This document shows, in pieces, positions 35,112-55,800 of a stretch of 64,000 nt of DNA. This DNA comes from Halichondria panicea (Eukaryota > Porifera > Demospongiae > Suberitida > Halichondriidae). The stretch is from assembly GCF_963675165.1 (NCBI RefSeq), contig NC_087389.1, forward strand, positions 716,001 through 780,000, given 5' to 3'. How positions within the stretch are numbered: the stretch's first letter is position 1; the number at the start of each line of letters is the position of its first letter. The position numbers and the translations under genes were made by a program. The notes beneath the pieces were generated by a model, which was not told where the DNA came from, did not search any database, and saw nothing but the letters and a program-made list of their open reading frames with translations.

Positions 35112-36341
35112 ATGACTTTGTTGACCTGTAAGTTAATGACATTCATGATCAATAAAGAAGCTGTTTGTGTTAATGATATTCATAACCAATTGAAAATGGA
35201 GTCTTTGTGTTCGTGTTCACCTTTTGTGCGAGGATTTCTCCCTGGTATCCTGATAGGCCTCTTCTCCTCTGTGCTGCTGTTCAATACAATATGGAAGGAG
35301 CCCCCCTTGACTACAGAGAGACAGATATCATGGTGGTCCAGCTCCAGGCTCCCCCTGCACCACAATCCACCTATGCAACTGTCAGACCATAGAGAAGCAG
35401 AATTAATACCAATAGCTCGAAAACTACGAGCAAGTGACAATGAAGATGATTGCAATCCTTCGGTGTACCTGAGAACTCAATACTTGGACCAATCGAGCTA
35501 TCTTCTGGTGGTGTTGGTTCACTCCACACCCAGAGCCTCGGGCACAAGAGGAGCCATTAGAGCAAGCTGGCTCACTAATCGTAGATCCCAAACACGTTAT
35601 CTGGCAAGATTTGTAATTGGAACGAAGAACTTGACGCCCAAAGATGCTCAAGCTTTAGCGTGTGAGAACAAACAGTATGGAGACTTGGTTATGTTGCCGG
35701 ATGATGCAGACACTGTGAATCCACAGGAGTGGTCCAGCACTTCCAAATTGCTAGGATCTTTCAGATGGGCAATGGACAATGTCAAGTTCTCTTATATCCT
35801 GAAGTGTACGGACTCTACGTTTGCTGTGATTGACACGATTGTGAAGGAACTGGAATTTAGAGAACAAAAAAACAACAAGACAACCGATTTCCTATGGGGA
35901 TTTTTTGCAGGTGGAGTGCAAGCTGGAAAAGAAGGACGATTGAGCGAAAAGAACTGGTTCCTCTGCAGTCATTTCCTTCCCTTCCCTCAGGGCGGGGGAT
36001 ATGTCATCTCTCACAGTCTTGTTGAATTATTGTTGTCCTTGGCGGAGGAGCTACAGCATTATGAACACGATGACATTGGCCTTGGTGCGTGGATATCACC
36101 ATTTAATAATATTGAAAAGTATCACGATGTTCGTTTCAACACTGGCTACTATTCAAGAGGATGCCAGAATGTGTACATCGTGTCACATATGGAAACTGGC
36201 TCGAGTATGCAGCGCAAGTATTCGTCTTTAGTGCAGACTGGACAAGTATGCCAACAAGAATTTATGTCAAGATTATCGTATGTATACAACTGGACTGCTC
36301 CTGCCAATAGATGCTGTGTCAGGACACCAAACATTCCTTAG
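35112..36341 (+). CDS. B3GALT6-like paralogue with altered DxD motif
   Basis: An intronless GT31-family protein. The likely start is Met 35196 (MESLCSCSPFVRGFLP), which places the anchor GILIGLFSSVLLFNTIW right after it; the frame extends upstream to Met 35112. Family blocks are TRGAIRASWLTNR, ARFVIGTKNL, GSFRWAMDNVKFSYILK, HFLPFPQGGGYVISHSLVELL, HDDIGLGAWISPF, RFNTGYYSRGCQNVYIVSH and a C-terminal SYVYNWTAPANRCC. At the catalytic metal site the paralogue's KTDDDSF is here KCTDSTF, so two of the three acidic residues are replaced. The ED pair of the second acidic motif is conserved as DD. This could be an inactive or repurposed glycosyltransferase. The otherwise intact 380-residue frame argues that it is under selection. 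Confidence 0.8.
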   Translation: MTLLTCKLMTFMINKEAVCVNDIHNQLKMESLCSCSPFVRGFLPGILIGLFSSVLLFNTIWKEPPLTTERQISWWSSSRLPLHHNPPMQLSDHREAELIPIARKLRASDNEDDCNPSVYLRTQYLDQSSYLLVVLVHSTPRASGTRGAIRASWLTNRRSQTRYLARFVIGTKNLTPKDAQALACENKQYGDLVMLPDDADTVNPQEWSSTSKLLGSFRWAMDNVKFSYILKCTDSTFAVIDTIVKELEFREQKNNKTTDFLWGFFAGGVQAGKEGRLSEKNWFLCSHFLPFPQGGGYVISHSLVELLLSLAEELQHYEHDDIGLGAWISPFNNIEKYHDVRFNTGYYSRGCQNVYIVSHMETGSSMQRKYSSLVQTGQVCQQEFMSRLSYVYNWTAPANRCCVRTPNIP

Positions 36342-36786
36342 CTATGGTATAGATTATAATCGTCAATCAATATTATTATTATTATTCATTCATCATTAAT
36401 TAACTGTATTGTACCAGGAGCACACCTCCTCATGCATGTGCTCCTCATGTGCTCCTCATGTGCTCCTGATTGTTAGATTATGTGCACAAACTCCATTGTT
36501 GTTGGGATTGGTGTCGTAGCTATGAATAATTATAATTTCGATTGTGTGATGTTGTTGTTGCTGGTGGGGGGGGGGGGGACATTTTGCCCTGGGTCAAATG
36601 TCCCCCCCTATCTTAGTTACAGCCTACTGATGGTAAATATAATTTTTGCACAAAAATTGTCTTTTGTGGAGCCCCACCCCTCTTCTGCATAAGTGTTGGG
36701 GCGGCTTTTAATCAAAGCTAATGGGTTGTAGGTTGGGTTACTTGCTCATTAATTAGATTACCACGTGGTTCTGACAGAAAGACAAG
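36342..36786. other. Non-coding spacer between GT31 paralogue and DNAJC2
   Basis: No gene seen. It holds a short tandem of 'atgtgctcctc' units at about 36432-36472, a G11 run near 36568, and simple ATT repeats near 36370. Confidence 0.6.
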
Positions 36787-39700
36787 ATGGGTTCTGAGGA
36801 TAAACAAAATCTCTCCACTTGTACTGCTCTTGTTCCTATAGAATACTCAGGAGGTAAGTTACTGTATTTATACATTCTCTGTAGCAAGCAGCAAATAAAG
36901 AGATTGTATCTCCCTTGTAGCCTCGCTACTGAGGAGGCCACGCCCCCAGTCAGTGTGTCCCAGTGTTGTCAGCAGTGCTAGTGGTGATTCATCAGAGAGA
37001 GAGAGTGAGACTGAAGAGGATGATTTCAATCATCTGCTGTTGGATCCAACACAGTGGAAGGTAGGTACAGGAGGTAGGGGATAATGGTACATGTTCAGTA
37101 GGAGGTGGAGGATAATGGTACATGTTCGGTAGGTGGTGGAGGATAATGGTACACGTTTGGTAGGTGGTGGAGGATAATGGTACATGTTCGGTAGGAGGTG
37201 GAGGATAATGGTACATGTTCGGTAGGTGGTGGAGGATGATGGTACATGTTCGGTAGGTGGTGGGGGATAATGGTACATGTTCGGTATGTGGTGGAGGATA
37301 ATGGTACATGTTTGGTAGGTGGTGGGAGATAATGGTACATGTTCGGTAGGTGGTGGAGGATAATGGTACATGTTTGGTAGGTGGTTGGGGATAATGGTAC
37401 ATGTCCTATTGCTTGTATATGTGTAATCATAGACCTAGGATAATCTCTGAACTGTATGTAAGAATGCTAAGAGTGTTTCGCCATGTACAACCCTCCTCCT
37501 CAGGACCAAGACCATTACGCTGTACTAGGACTAAGCCGGCTGAGATACAAGGCATCTCCGCAGCAGATCAGGAAAGCATGTGAGTCAGTGTTAGAGAGAT
37601 TGTAGGCCTACTCTGTCTAATGCTCTCTGTATGTCTGGCCCTCTACAGATAGACAAAGAGTGCTGACTCATCATCCTGACAAACAGACTGAGGAACAGAA
37701 GGAAGGCGGAGACGACTTCTTCAAATGCATCAAGATAGGTGGGTGGGTATATGTCTGCTACCAATTAGCCTTGTGTTGAAGAAATGAGTTGCATGTACAA
37801 GAAAAACTTTACTGGTGTAAATGTTTTGAATTAGAGCTGACAACTATTGTGAGATGCTCATTTTGTCTGCAGCTTATGACCTCCTCGCTGACCCCAAACG
37901 TCGCCGCTCTTACGACAGTGTGGATCCTACATTTGATGATGTCATTCCCTCTCAGTCAGCCAGCTCACGGGAGAACTTCTTCTCATCGTTTGCTGCCGTG
38001 TTTGCGGAGAACTGTCGCTGGTCAGTGCAGCAACCAGTGCCCTTGCTGGGTCATGATGACTCTACTATAGAGGAGGTGGAGGCTTTCTACCACTTCTGGT
38101 GAGTGTGGTTGTCATGGTAGTAATAGCATGAGAAATGTACAGTCACAAACACGAAGGCAAGTGGCCTATACATGTATATTGAAGGATTGTTATGCTATTA
38201 ATATGTGTTTTATATCATGATGACCCCTTACCAAATCATGCATTGCTTATAAAAATAACATGGAAGGGACTTTATTACACGCTTATAACCTTGCGACAAC
38301 GTGATACAATACTGTACTGTATTAGTCAGCATGTCTGGAGCTTGCCGTTAAAATAGATATACCATATCCTTCATCTGTTCAAGAATAGTCCACAGATATA
38401 ATATTTACCTCTGGTATTGTGGTCTGCAGGTACAATTTTGAGTCATGGAGAGAGTTCTCTTACCTTGATGAGGAGGAGAAGGAGAAGGCAGAATGGTACA
38501 TCTATATGCACACATTTATCACACACAACACACATAACGCCCACACACACACAGCCGAGAAGAAAGGAAATGGCTAGAAAAACAGAACAAAATCGCGAGA
38601 CAGAAGCGTAAGAAGGAAGAGGTGACACGCATACGGACCCTAGTAGGTACCCCCTGACCCCAAGCCTTACCCCCCCACCCTGCTCTCAATGTTGGTATGT
38701 CGTACAGATAATGCATACAGCTGTGACCCTCGTATCAAGCGCTTCAAGGAGGCAGAGAAAGCAGAGAAGGTAGCAAAGAAGAAAGCAAAAGAAGAGGCAA
38801 TTCGGTTAGAAGCAATGGAGAAGGAAAAGGTGTGAACATTAATAATTATTGCCAATCATGTGTAATCTGTACAACTATAGTGAGGTTATCATGTGCCCCT
38901 CTAATCTGCCCATACAGGCGGAAAAAGATAGACGAGAAAAAGAGAGGATAGAAAAAGAAAAGAAAGAAGCCGAGCTGAAAGCACAGGTATTATCAGCATG
39001 TGCTTTGTTTTTAACTCATGGCGTAATTAACACATCTTTGCGATTGTATTTTAGGCAGCTATCGCCAAAAAGGAGAAAGACGCTTTCAAGAAAGCAATGA
39101 GAAAGGAAAGAAAAGCATTGAAAACCACCATTAAAGTAAGTATAGCTATTCCTACCACCATTAAAGTAACCGTAGCTATTCCTACGACATTGTGTCTACT
39201 TATCTGCCACTTCTGCTCAATATTAGGGACATGAATACTTCACGAGTGATGAGTCAGTGGTGGTTGCTAGGATGCAGGATCTGGACAGACTGTGCGAGCA
39301 GCTCTCTCTGGAGCAGCTGCAACAAGTCAATGAGAGGCTCTCTGGGCAGTCACATGACCACGCTCAGGCACTCTTTGAACAAGAGGTGAGTACTTGCCTA
39401 GCTTCAGAACAATAATTATATACCAGCACCAATTGTATGGTCTCTCTGTTGAACTAGCTGGCATGATTATAGCTCATTTCCTTGTATACTAAATAATTAT
39501 TATTTGTTCAATGTGTGTGTGTGTGGACTACATCACGTATTCCTTGTGAAGGTGAGAGACTTGGCCAGCAGACATAAGACAGAGAGAGAAGCTTCAATGG
39601 CTGCGACTAAAGCATCCTCTGCCCAACCATCAGCTACTGCCAGTGCGGGGCCTACCTCTAACTGGAGCCCTGAGGAGGTTCAACTCTTGGTAAAGGCTGT

Positions 39701-40547
39701 CAACATTTACCCAGCTGGCACAGTGAAACGGTGGGACACCATAGCAACCTATGTCAACACTCACTCATCAAGCACATGCAAGAACAAGACTGCGAAACAC
39801 GTCATTCCTCAAGTAAAGAGTATGCAGAAGTTGGATACCACCGATAAAGAAGTACAGAATAAACTGGCATTCTCCACGTTTGAGCAAAAACAGAAAACAA
39901 AGGGCAAGGCTAAAGCGGCAGGGGCAGAGTCCGTGCCCACTGAGAGATACGGTGAGTGTAGTAAGTGAGATCCTCTCTCTTGTTGTTTAATGGTTTGTTT
40001 TGCTTTTATTAGATGGACCTCAACCGTGGACACCAGAGGAACAGAAGGTACTGTATGTATATATACATGTGTTGCGTACATTGTACATGCATGTGCATGT
40101 GTTGCGTACATGCATGTGCATGTGTATGATATCCCGATTACAATTAAGCTTGTTAAGAGTCCGAATATTGAGTATACATATAATTTATATCCAAAAATGA
40201 TTTATCGCTCCTTCCAGCTGCTGGAGCAGGGCCTGAGGGCACATCCTGGCAGCCAGGCTGACCGCTGGGACCGGATAGCAGAGCTTGTGGGGACCAAGAC
40301 AAAGGCAGAGTGTGTTACCAGGTTTAAGGTGAGCTGTGCATATCTGCTTTTTAAAAGTAGTCCTCTTTACCTCATCATACCAGAGGTTAGATATCTAGTT
40401 TCTAAACAGACCATTTTCAGAGCTATCTTTGATTGTGCATATTCACTGGGAGTGCGGTTGCTATGGTATCCTTGTTATATACGGTATATTCTTTGTCTAC
40501 AGGAACTGGTGGCTAAAATCAAGGCCAAAAAGACTCAAACTTCATAG
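36787..40547 (+). CDS. DNAJC2: DnaJ homologue C2 (zuotin/MPP11)
   Basis: DNAJC2 is the J-protein of the ribosome-associated complex, working with HSPA14 and Hsp70, and also acts on chromatin. ATG 36787 (MGSEDKQNL). After an acidic stretch come the J domain ([20 protein letters not shown], then [13 protein letters not shown] with the HPD motif), [19 protein letters not shown], the zuotin homology domain ([37 protein letters not shown] and [16 protein letters not shown]) and a long basic charged helix ([20 protein letters not shown] onward). Two Myb/SANT domains follow ([28 protein letters not shown] joined to [20 protein letters not shown]), ending [13 protein letters not shown]. The domain set matches the animal protein with both SANT domains. 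The first intron is largely a 31-bp minisatellite. Confidence 0.95.
37070..37401. repeat. 31-bp intronic minisatellite, about 10-11 copies
   Basis: The unit ataatggtacatgttcggta plus ggtggtggagg is repeated across most of a DNAJC2 intron directly after the donor site. All three frames are open on the minus strand because the unit is free of stops. That is a repeat artefact, not a gene. Confidence 0.92.
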
Positions 40548-40913
40548 TTAGTTGCCATAGTTACATGATATAATTATAGAGCCAGCAAGAGACTGAAACT
40601 GTTTTATCTCTCTTAATAGTGTCAATGCAATCATGCGTTGTGTATTTAATAATGGTCAACTTTTATACGACTGAGATATAAATGTTATAATAATATTTAC
40701 ATTGAAAATGAAAGGGTGCTTATAATTATTATGATTCAAAACCTGAACTGTGTTGTAGTTGTATAAAAACTGATTCCAAGAACGAGAATCTTGTCAAAAT
40801 ATAAAAATGCAAACTATGCGTATACACGTGGCATCAGATGATCATTAATAACAAAACAGTACATATATATACACATGCACACACACACAATGATGAAGAG
40901 AAATCGGATCAGT
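40548..40913. other. Non-coding spacer between DNAJC2 and receptor 1
   Basis: Convergent 3' ends. The stretch is AT-rich with several AATAAA-like words and no gene. Confidence 0.6.
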
Positions 40914-48890
<7,977 letters not shown>

Positions 48891-49818
48891 TACTTCTTGT
48901 CTTGTCTTTAATTATCTGGTCAGTGGTCAGTGATTTTGTACTTAGGATATAATTATATTCATGACCAATTTTCTTGATAGCAGGAAACATAAAATTGCAA
49001 CATCTAAATGTGGGTAAAGATGGTTAACCAAACAATTAACAACAACTTTGCGTCCGAGTTTCTAGGGCAGCCTGAAATCGAGGCTAACCAAACCTCCCAA
49101 CAGGCACATCATTATTTTATTGCCATGGTTACTTGTATTCACCAGCATACAGACCACACAGCAATAAATCGATAGCCCTGAAAGTAAAGTGATATCGCAC
49201 CTATATAGGCTATACTCCTCCATGCAAAACAAATCGAACACGAAAGATCACAATGCCTGAGCATTTGCTACAATTCAGCCAGCCATGCATGACAGACTAT
49301 CAGGTTCCTCTGGCCTCTCATACAGGAGTAATTATGGCCGTACAATATGCCATATACTGGCACTGCTATTCCTTTGATCTCAGAGGTCAAAAGGCAACAA
49401 ATATATATACAGATACTGTAGTACGATCTGCTTCTAGTGTACATAACGTCTGTTCATATTATGTAACTGTAAAACATGCATAAATATTTTGCTATTGTAC
49501 ATGACGTAGAATTGAGTTTTGCTTGCATGACTAATGTTCCTTGCATTCTTCAGATAATTCCTCACTGTGATTGGAAAGCCCTGCATGTGCATCATTATGA
49601 GGACAGTAAGGATAGGAGATATAAAATGTATCTTAGCTATAGATACGAAGACACCTCATGCAGCTAGGTCAAAACACCACACATGCATGTATCATATCAT
49701 ATACGTAGCTCTGTCCAGCACTAGAACAAATACAAACTCTACAATGAAGCTATGCATGCATGGCGGGGGGGGCCTATACACCAAGCTCAGTGTTACAAAC
49801 ATCTTCCAAGGTGTGCAA
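48891..49818. other. Spacer between receptors 1 and 2, duplicated elsewhere
   Basis: No gene is credible here; the small frame at 49253-49483 recurs nearly unchanged at 58878-59108 because the DNA is duplicated. The part from 49161 matches 58784 onward. The part near 48960-49080 resembles 56835-56945 and 57670-57735. The part 49660-49770 resembles 57200-57300. Confidence 0.65.
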
Positions 49819-52800
49819 TCACACACCAGACTCTCTTTCCACGGTCGAGTTGAATACACTAGACTCCAGTTTCAACGAACTGTCCAAAGATGGAGAGGTA
49901 ACATTTGTGCTGACATTGCTGAGAGTGGTACTCTGAAATACAGAATAATGGACATAATCATAATAATTATACACTGGCATAGAATTATGATCAGATTTGA
50001 TAGTGGTATACCTTGGTACTGGTGCTTTCAAACTTATATTGATATCGATGCTTTGCCAACTTTTTCTTCCACCATTTGAAGTATGCATCCCTCACTGGCT
50101 CAGAGAGAGGCACAAAAAGTATAAAAATGGCCACTCCTTGGAATGAAACAAATATCGTGAAAATGTACGCCAGTGGGAGTAGAGCAGGGACCTCGAACAC
50201 CAAAATACCTGTTAATAATGTTATTAAATATCTCTCAGTTATTCTTGTGCTCACCAATTATCCATGTCAGTCCCATGACAGTGACCAGTGACACAGACGA
50301 CTTTAACCAAGAACTGTATAAGAAACATTTCAAGCACAGTACATATGTGTCTCTATAGCCAAATACCTCACTTCCTGTTTTTTTCCTTGTCTCTTTTGGT
50401 GTCTACACATGGTAACTATTGCCATGATAAAGAAACCAAAATTCACCAATAGAATCACCACCACTGGCACGATGAACGTCAGAATAAAGTTAGTGATGGG
50501 GTTCAACCAGCAGCTGCAAACACAGGCTTATAAATAGTTTAGCACTTTTAAAGGACACTCCATCACAAAAGCTTAATTAGTGCATACATGTACGACACGT
50601 ACGTGCATACTTGGGTCGCGATAACAGAACGACTGAACTCACACTATGGTGGTTGTATTATTGCTGACCAGCTGGTAGCTATAGCTGTCCTCCAGTTGAG
50701 GGACTGCAAAGCCCAGCGGAATACAGAGAACCATGTACAGCAGAGGAGCACCTATATAGGGAAATCATGAACACAATATCTTAATTTTGACTATATATAT
50801 ACACATACCATAGCTGACAATAGTGAAGCTGACAATGTATTTCCGTTCATGCTCTTTTACAAATACTTTGACAAGAACCAGATACAAGACCACGCCCTCC
50901 ATGAGCATCCACATGAAGGACACTAAGAATAAGTAGTGCATGAGAACTGCTGCAGTCCGACAACCAGGATCCACCACACCCCCTCCTCCGTGAGGGGTCA
51001 CTCCAATCACAAAGGTCAGCTGTGCCAGAATTAGACTCAAACACAAGTTGATGTGGATGTAGTTACGCATGTTCCACAAGGTCCTGTATTGTCAATTGAA
51101 ACACTCAGTATATAATTAGTAAGGTTTTCTCACCTAAAGAAGACCAAAGCCACAATGGTGGCCAGCATGGCAATCACAGATAGAGACACTCCAATGTAGC
51201 CAATAATTGAAAGAGACAGGGCCACACCAGAGGGTAGGTTGAGTGGGCGTGCACTGAGGAGAATGGCAAAGTTGGTGAGATGTGTGCACTCACACACAGT
51301 CTGTGTGGAGTTAGAGATACTGTCATTTCTCACACATCCTTCAGTGTCCCATCTTCCATTGACTAGAGGATCGCTACTACTGCATATGTTGAAACCACAA
51401 GCATTAAATAAATTATGCACCTCTATAGATATCAGAATACCTGTTAGTTATAAATTCCCAAAATACACAAGTAGCCTCGCTGGTTTCATCATTTTCAATA
51501 AGAGCCTGTGATCAAAGTGTTTAGATAAAAAGATCGATTACCATAACAATTACTTGGCAATTAAGCCTTACTTGTGCATATTTGCTGTGTTTCAGTGTGA
51601 CAATGACTGGTAGACTGAGCTGAATGTTGGCTGTGTCACAGATATTCTCCCCACACTGCAGACTGGTAGAGACCACTGGAGATGCTAACACAGTGTCCCT
51701 CTCTCCCGGCAGAGTCCCAGGCAGCAGTCCACTCATGTTCCTGTAGTAGACTGAGCCCACATTGATTGGTCCATTCCCATTACTCACTATCCTCACTAAC
51801 TCAGTGGGCACTTCAATAGAGCTGCTCCTTACACCAATACTAGTGAAGTATATATCCTCACTGTCAACTGGTGTCTCCAAATGAATGATTTCTGCAATGA
51901 GCAAATAAGCACTCCACTCCTAAACAGACCAAGCAATTGCATGTGGGCACAAGGCTACTGCATGTACTCACGTATAATTATACCTCCTTTTACCATACCA
52001 TTTGTGCTAAGAATGAGACATTAATGTTGCTCCAGCACATGCAATTCTAATAAACGGCTCCATGACAATGTACCACATCCTGTGAAGCTTATAATGCGTA
52101 TGGATTCAGCACTAACAAATCAATTAGTGCAACAGTTTTGTCGTCACTTATACGAACAATTAATGGGGGGGTTTTTACCAATATTTCCTGAGTGCTGGGG
52201 ATCAGTTGATGTAGTGAATCCATTGAAAGCTAGTTTCTCTATGGTAGCAATCAGAGTGCTGCCAGCGATGATACTGGGCTGTGTATGGTGTGCAGAGAAG
52301 AGCGTGAATGTGTGTGCTGTGTATGTACATAATTATAACCCAGTATCCTGAAACTTAAAATCAAAATGTGCACAGTTATGATTACCTCTTCATTATTGCT
52401 TGTCTTTTCCAACAGCATGTCTCCAATGGAGAGAATGGTCTGCAGCAAGGCAAATACATAGATACTTTCTTGCAGTGGTTAGACTGATCCTCTTACATAC
52501 ATGCATGAACCCTCTGTATACAAGTAAATTACGTACGTCTGAGCTCATCTAGCTCACTATCTGCTCACCTCACTGAATGACACCATGTCCTCAACTCCCC
52601 CAGCTGGCAGCCTGCTCCTGCCCACAATGTCAGCAAGCAGGTAGGCTACTACAGTCTCATCCACTACTCTAGCTCCCACTACTCTCTCCAGTGCAATGGC
52701 AGCTGTTGCTGGAGGCTGGGTGGAGGATAAGGATAACATTTAGAGCCCGTGTATAGACAACAGAGAGTGTTGTTTCTTACCATGGTGAGAATATTGCCCA

Positions 52801-55800
52801 ATTCCTCATCATTTCCAATCTGTAAGAGAAAACCACATTAACAATTAATGACTAAAACTATTATTTGAGAGACTTACCAAAGCCAATACTTCCTCCAGTG
52901 CGGCTCTAAGTTGCTGCAGGGCCTCATCTGCATTATCAGGTGTGAGGGGTGATGGTGTGGAGGCCATTGTGGAGGGTGATGGTGTGGAGGGATAGTTAGT
53001 ATTTGTAACCGGCTCATCAGTACGGGGGCGAGGCTTACCCGGTGGTGCAGTGACGATAACGGCAAAGTTGGTGAGATGTGTGCACTCACACACGGTCTGT
53101 GTGGAGTTAGAGAGACTGTCATTTCTCACACAACCATCAGTGTCCCATCTTCCATTGACTAGAGAATCGCTACTACTGCATGTGTTTAAACCACAAATAA
53201 AGTATGCATCTCTATAGATATCACAATACCTGTTAATTACAAATTCCCAGAACACACAAGTAGCCTTGCTGGTATCATCATTTTCAATAAGAGCCTGCAA
53301 TAAGACTTAGTGTTTAGATAAGATCGACTACCATGCCTTACTTGTGCATATTTGCTGTGTTTCAGTGTGACAATGACTGGCTGATTGAGCTGAATGTTGG
53401 CTGTGTCACAGATATTGTCCCCACATTGCAGACTGGTGGAGACCACTGGAGATGCTAACACAGTGTCCCTCTCTCCAGGCAGAGTCCCGGGCAGAGTCCC
53501 GGGCAGCAGTCCACTCATGTTCCTGTAGTAGACTGAGCCCATAGTGACTGGTCCAGCTGTTCCGTTACCCACTTTCCTCAATAACTCAGTGGGCACTTGA
53601 ATAGAGCTGCCCCTCACACCAATACTAGTGAAGTATGTATCCTCATTGTCCACTCGTGTCTCCAAATGAACGACTTCTGCAATGAGCAAATAAGCTCTTA
53701 AACAGACCAAGCAATTAATAATAAGCGTGTGGGACGAGGCTACTGTATGTATTGTTGCTAAGTGTGGGTGGCTCTCAGACGAAAATGTAGACATTAATGT
53801 TGCTCTAGCAAAATTATGCAATTCTAATAAACGGCTCCATGACATGTAACAAATCCTGTGAAGCTTATGATACATATGGATTCACACTAACAAATCAATT
53901 AGTGCAACTATAGTATTTACCAATATTTCCCGAGTTCTGGGGATTAGTTGATGTAGTGAATCCATTGAAAGCTAGTTTCTCTATGGTAGCAATCAGAGTG
54001 CTGCCAGCGATGATACTGGGCTGTGTATGGTGTGCAGAGAAGAGCGTGAGTGTGTGTGCTGTAACTATAACCCATAATTCTGAAACTTAAAATCAATCAA
54101 AACTTGCAGTTACCTCCTTATTATTGCTCGTCTCGTTCAACAACATGTCTCCAATGGAGAGAATGGTCTGCAAGCAGATACATAGATCATTACACACATG
54201 CAGTGGAGAATATACTCTTACATACATGCATGCAGTGGTTAGAATCCTCCGGAGTCCGTATACATATACCTTAAGGTGACATATTTTCACAGGTAGATTT
54301 GGTTTTCACTGTTTAGCTCATTTTGCTACATGTATATCATAGTATTAGCTCAAATTAATGTTATTCATAGCATTTCTAATCACTCGCAAGTGGTTTTAAT
54401 GAGATTCATTACATTTTCCAATTAGTATAAATTTTGTTGGTTTACTCTCATTTGCAGAAATAGCAGAAATTAATACTCGCGAAAATATGTCACCTTACGT
54501 ACATACGTACATCTGAGCTCATCGAGCTCACTATATTAAAAAGAAAGACACACACACCTACACACGATCAGCTTTACTATATACCTTTTGCGGCTACCCT
54601 CGATAAAAATAATACACACTCTAAGGGCCTCCTCACTTTCAACAGACAGCCTACTTAGAGCTGCTCACCTCATTGAATAACACCATGCCCTCAACTCTCC
54701 CATCTGACAGATTGCTCCTATTCACTATGTCAGCAAGCAGGTAGGCTACTACAGTCTCATCCACTACTCTAGCTCCCACTACTCTCTCCAGTGCAATGGC
54801 AGCTACTGCTGTAGGCTGGGTGGAGGATAAGGATAACATTTAGAGCCCGTGTATAGACAACGGAGAATGTTGTTTCTTACCATGTCAGTAATATTTGCCA
54901 ATTCCTCATCATTTCTAATCTGTAAGAGAAAACCACATTAACAATTAATGACTAAAACTATTATTTGAGAGACTTACCAAAGCCAATACTTCCTTCAGTG
55001 CACCTCCAAGTTGTTGCTGGGCAATAAGATCATCTGCATCATCAGGTGTGAGGGGCATTGTGGGTGATGGTGTGAGGGGCATTGTGGGAGGTGATGGTGT
55101 GGAAGGTGATGGTGTGGAGGGTGGGTTAGTCTCTGTATCAGGCTCATCAGTAATGGGGCGAGGAATACCCAACTGAACACCAATGTCCAAGGAAGCAGTG
55201 TGAATGATTCTACTGGATATGGTCCCTCGGCCTCCACCACAATCTACGGTGTTACATACTGACCCCATTAGGAGGGAGTTGTCACCAACATAGTCTGTAC
55301 CACAGAAATCACTGATCATTCCATTCCTAATGTCTTCCATCCAGTATTCAGGACTGCATGAAATACCAGCATTGAAAGAAAGCTCATGCATGCACAAATT
55401 ACTTACTTTAACTCTGTCTGATTGTCAAAGTTGTCTTTTATCAGAGTTTCATTGTATGTCTCATTAACATGTAATACCACAGTGACATTATCCAGTGTCC
55501 ATAGGTCTCGCCAGTTATCTGAATCAGTAGTTGGAAGCCGGGAGGTCGATGCAGCTGTTTGCATCCACCTCAACTGTACTGCACTTGTCAGGAAAGACCC
55601 ACACACGGATACTTGCAGTTGGTTAACTTCACCATCAGTTATTGTGTCATCTAAAGTGTAGCCTCTTATAGTCACAACCTGATCATTCAGGTGCCCAATA
55701 AGAAAGTTGGAATTCCGATGCCGATTCATTGATACACTGGGACTTATGTATTGTAAAGGAATCCAATCTCTACCAATTCTAATGGCCAACTCAACCCCTT

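Noticed and set aside
36432-36600. Short 'atgtgctcctc' tandem and a G-run as a possible G-quadruplex or regulatory element
   Set aside because: A single G11 run does not make a four-tract quadruplex, and the tandem is too short to argue for function.
36992-37430. Minus-strand frames rich in His-Tyr-Pro
   Set aside because: The 31-bp minisatellite of a DNAJC2 intron again gives three parallel open frames.
49253-49483. Small frame repeated at 58878-59108
   Set aside because: The conservation is explained by the duplicated spacer DNA; it has no family features and no splice context.
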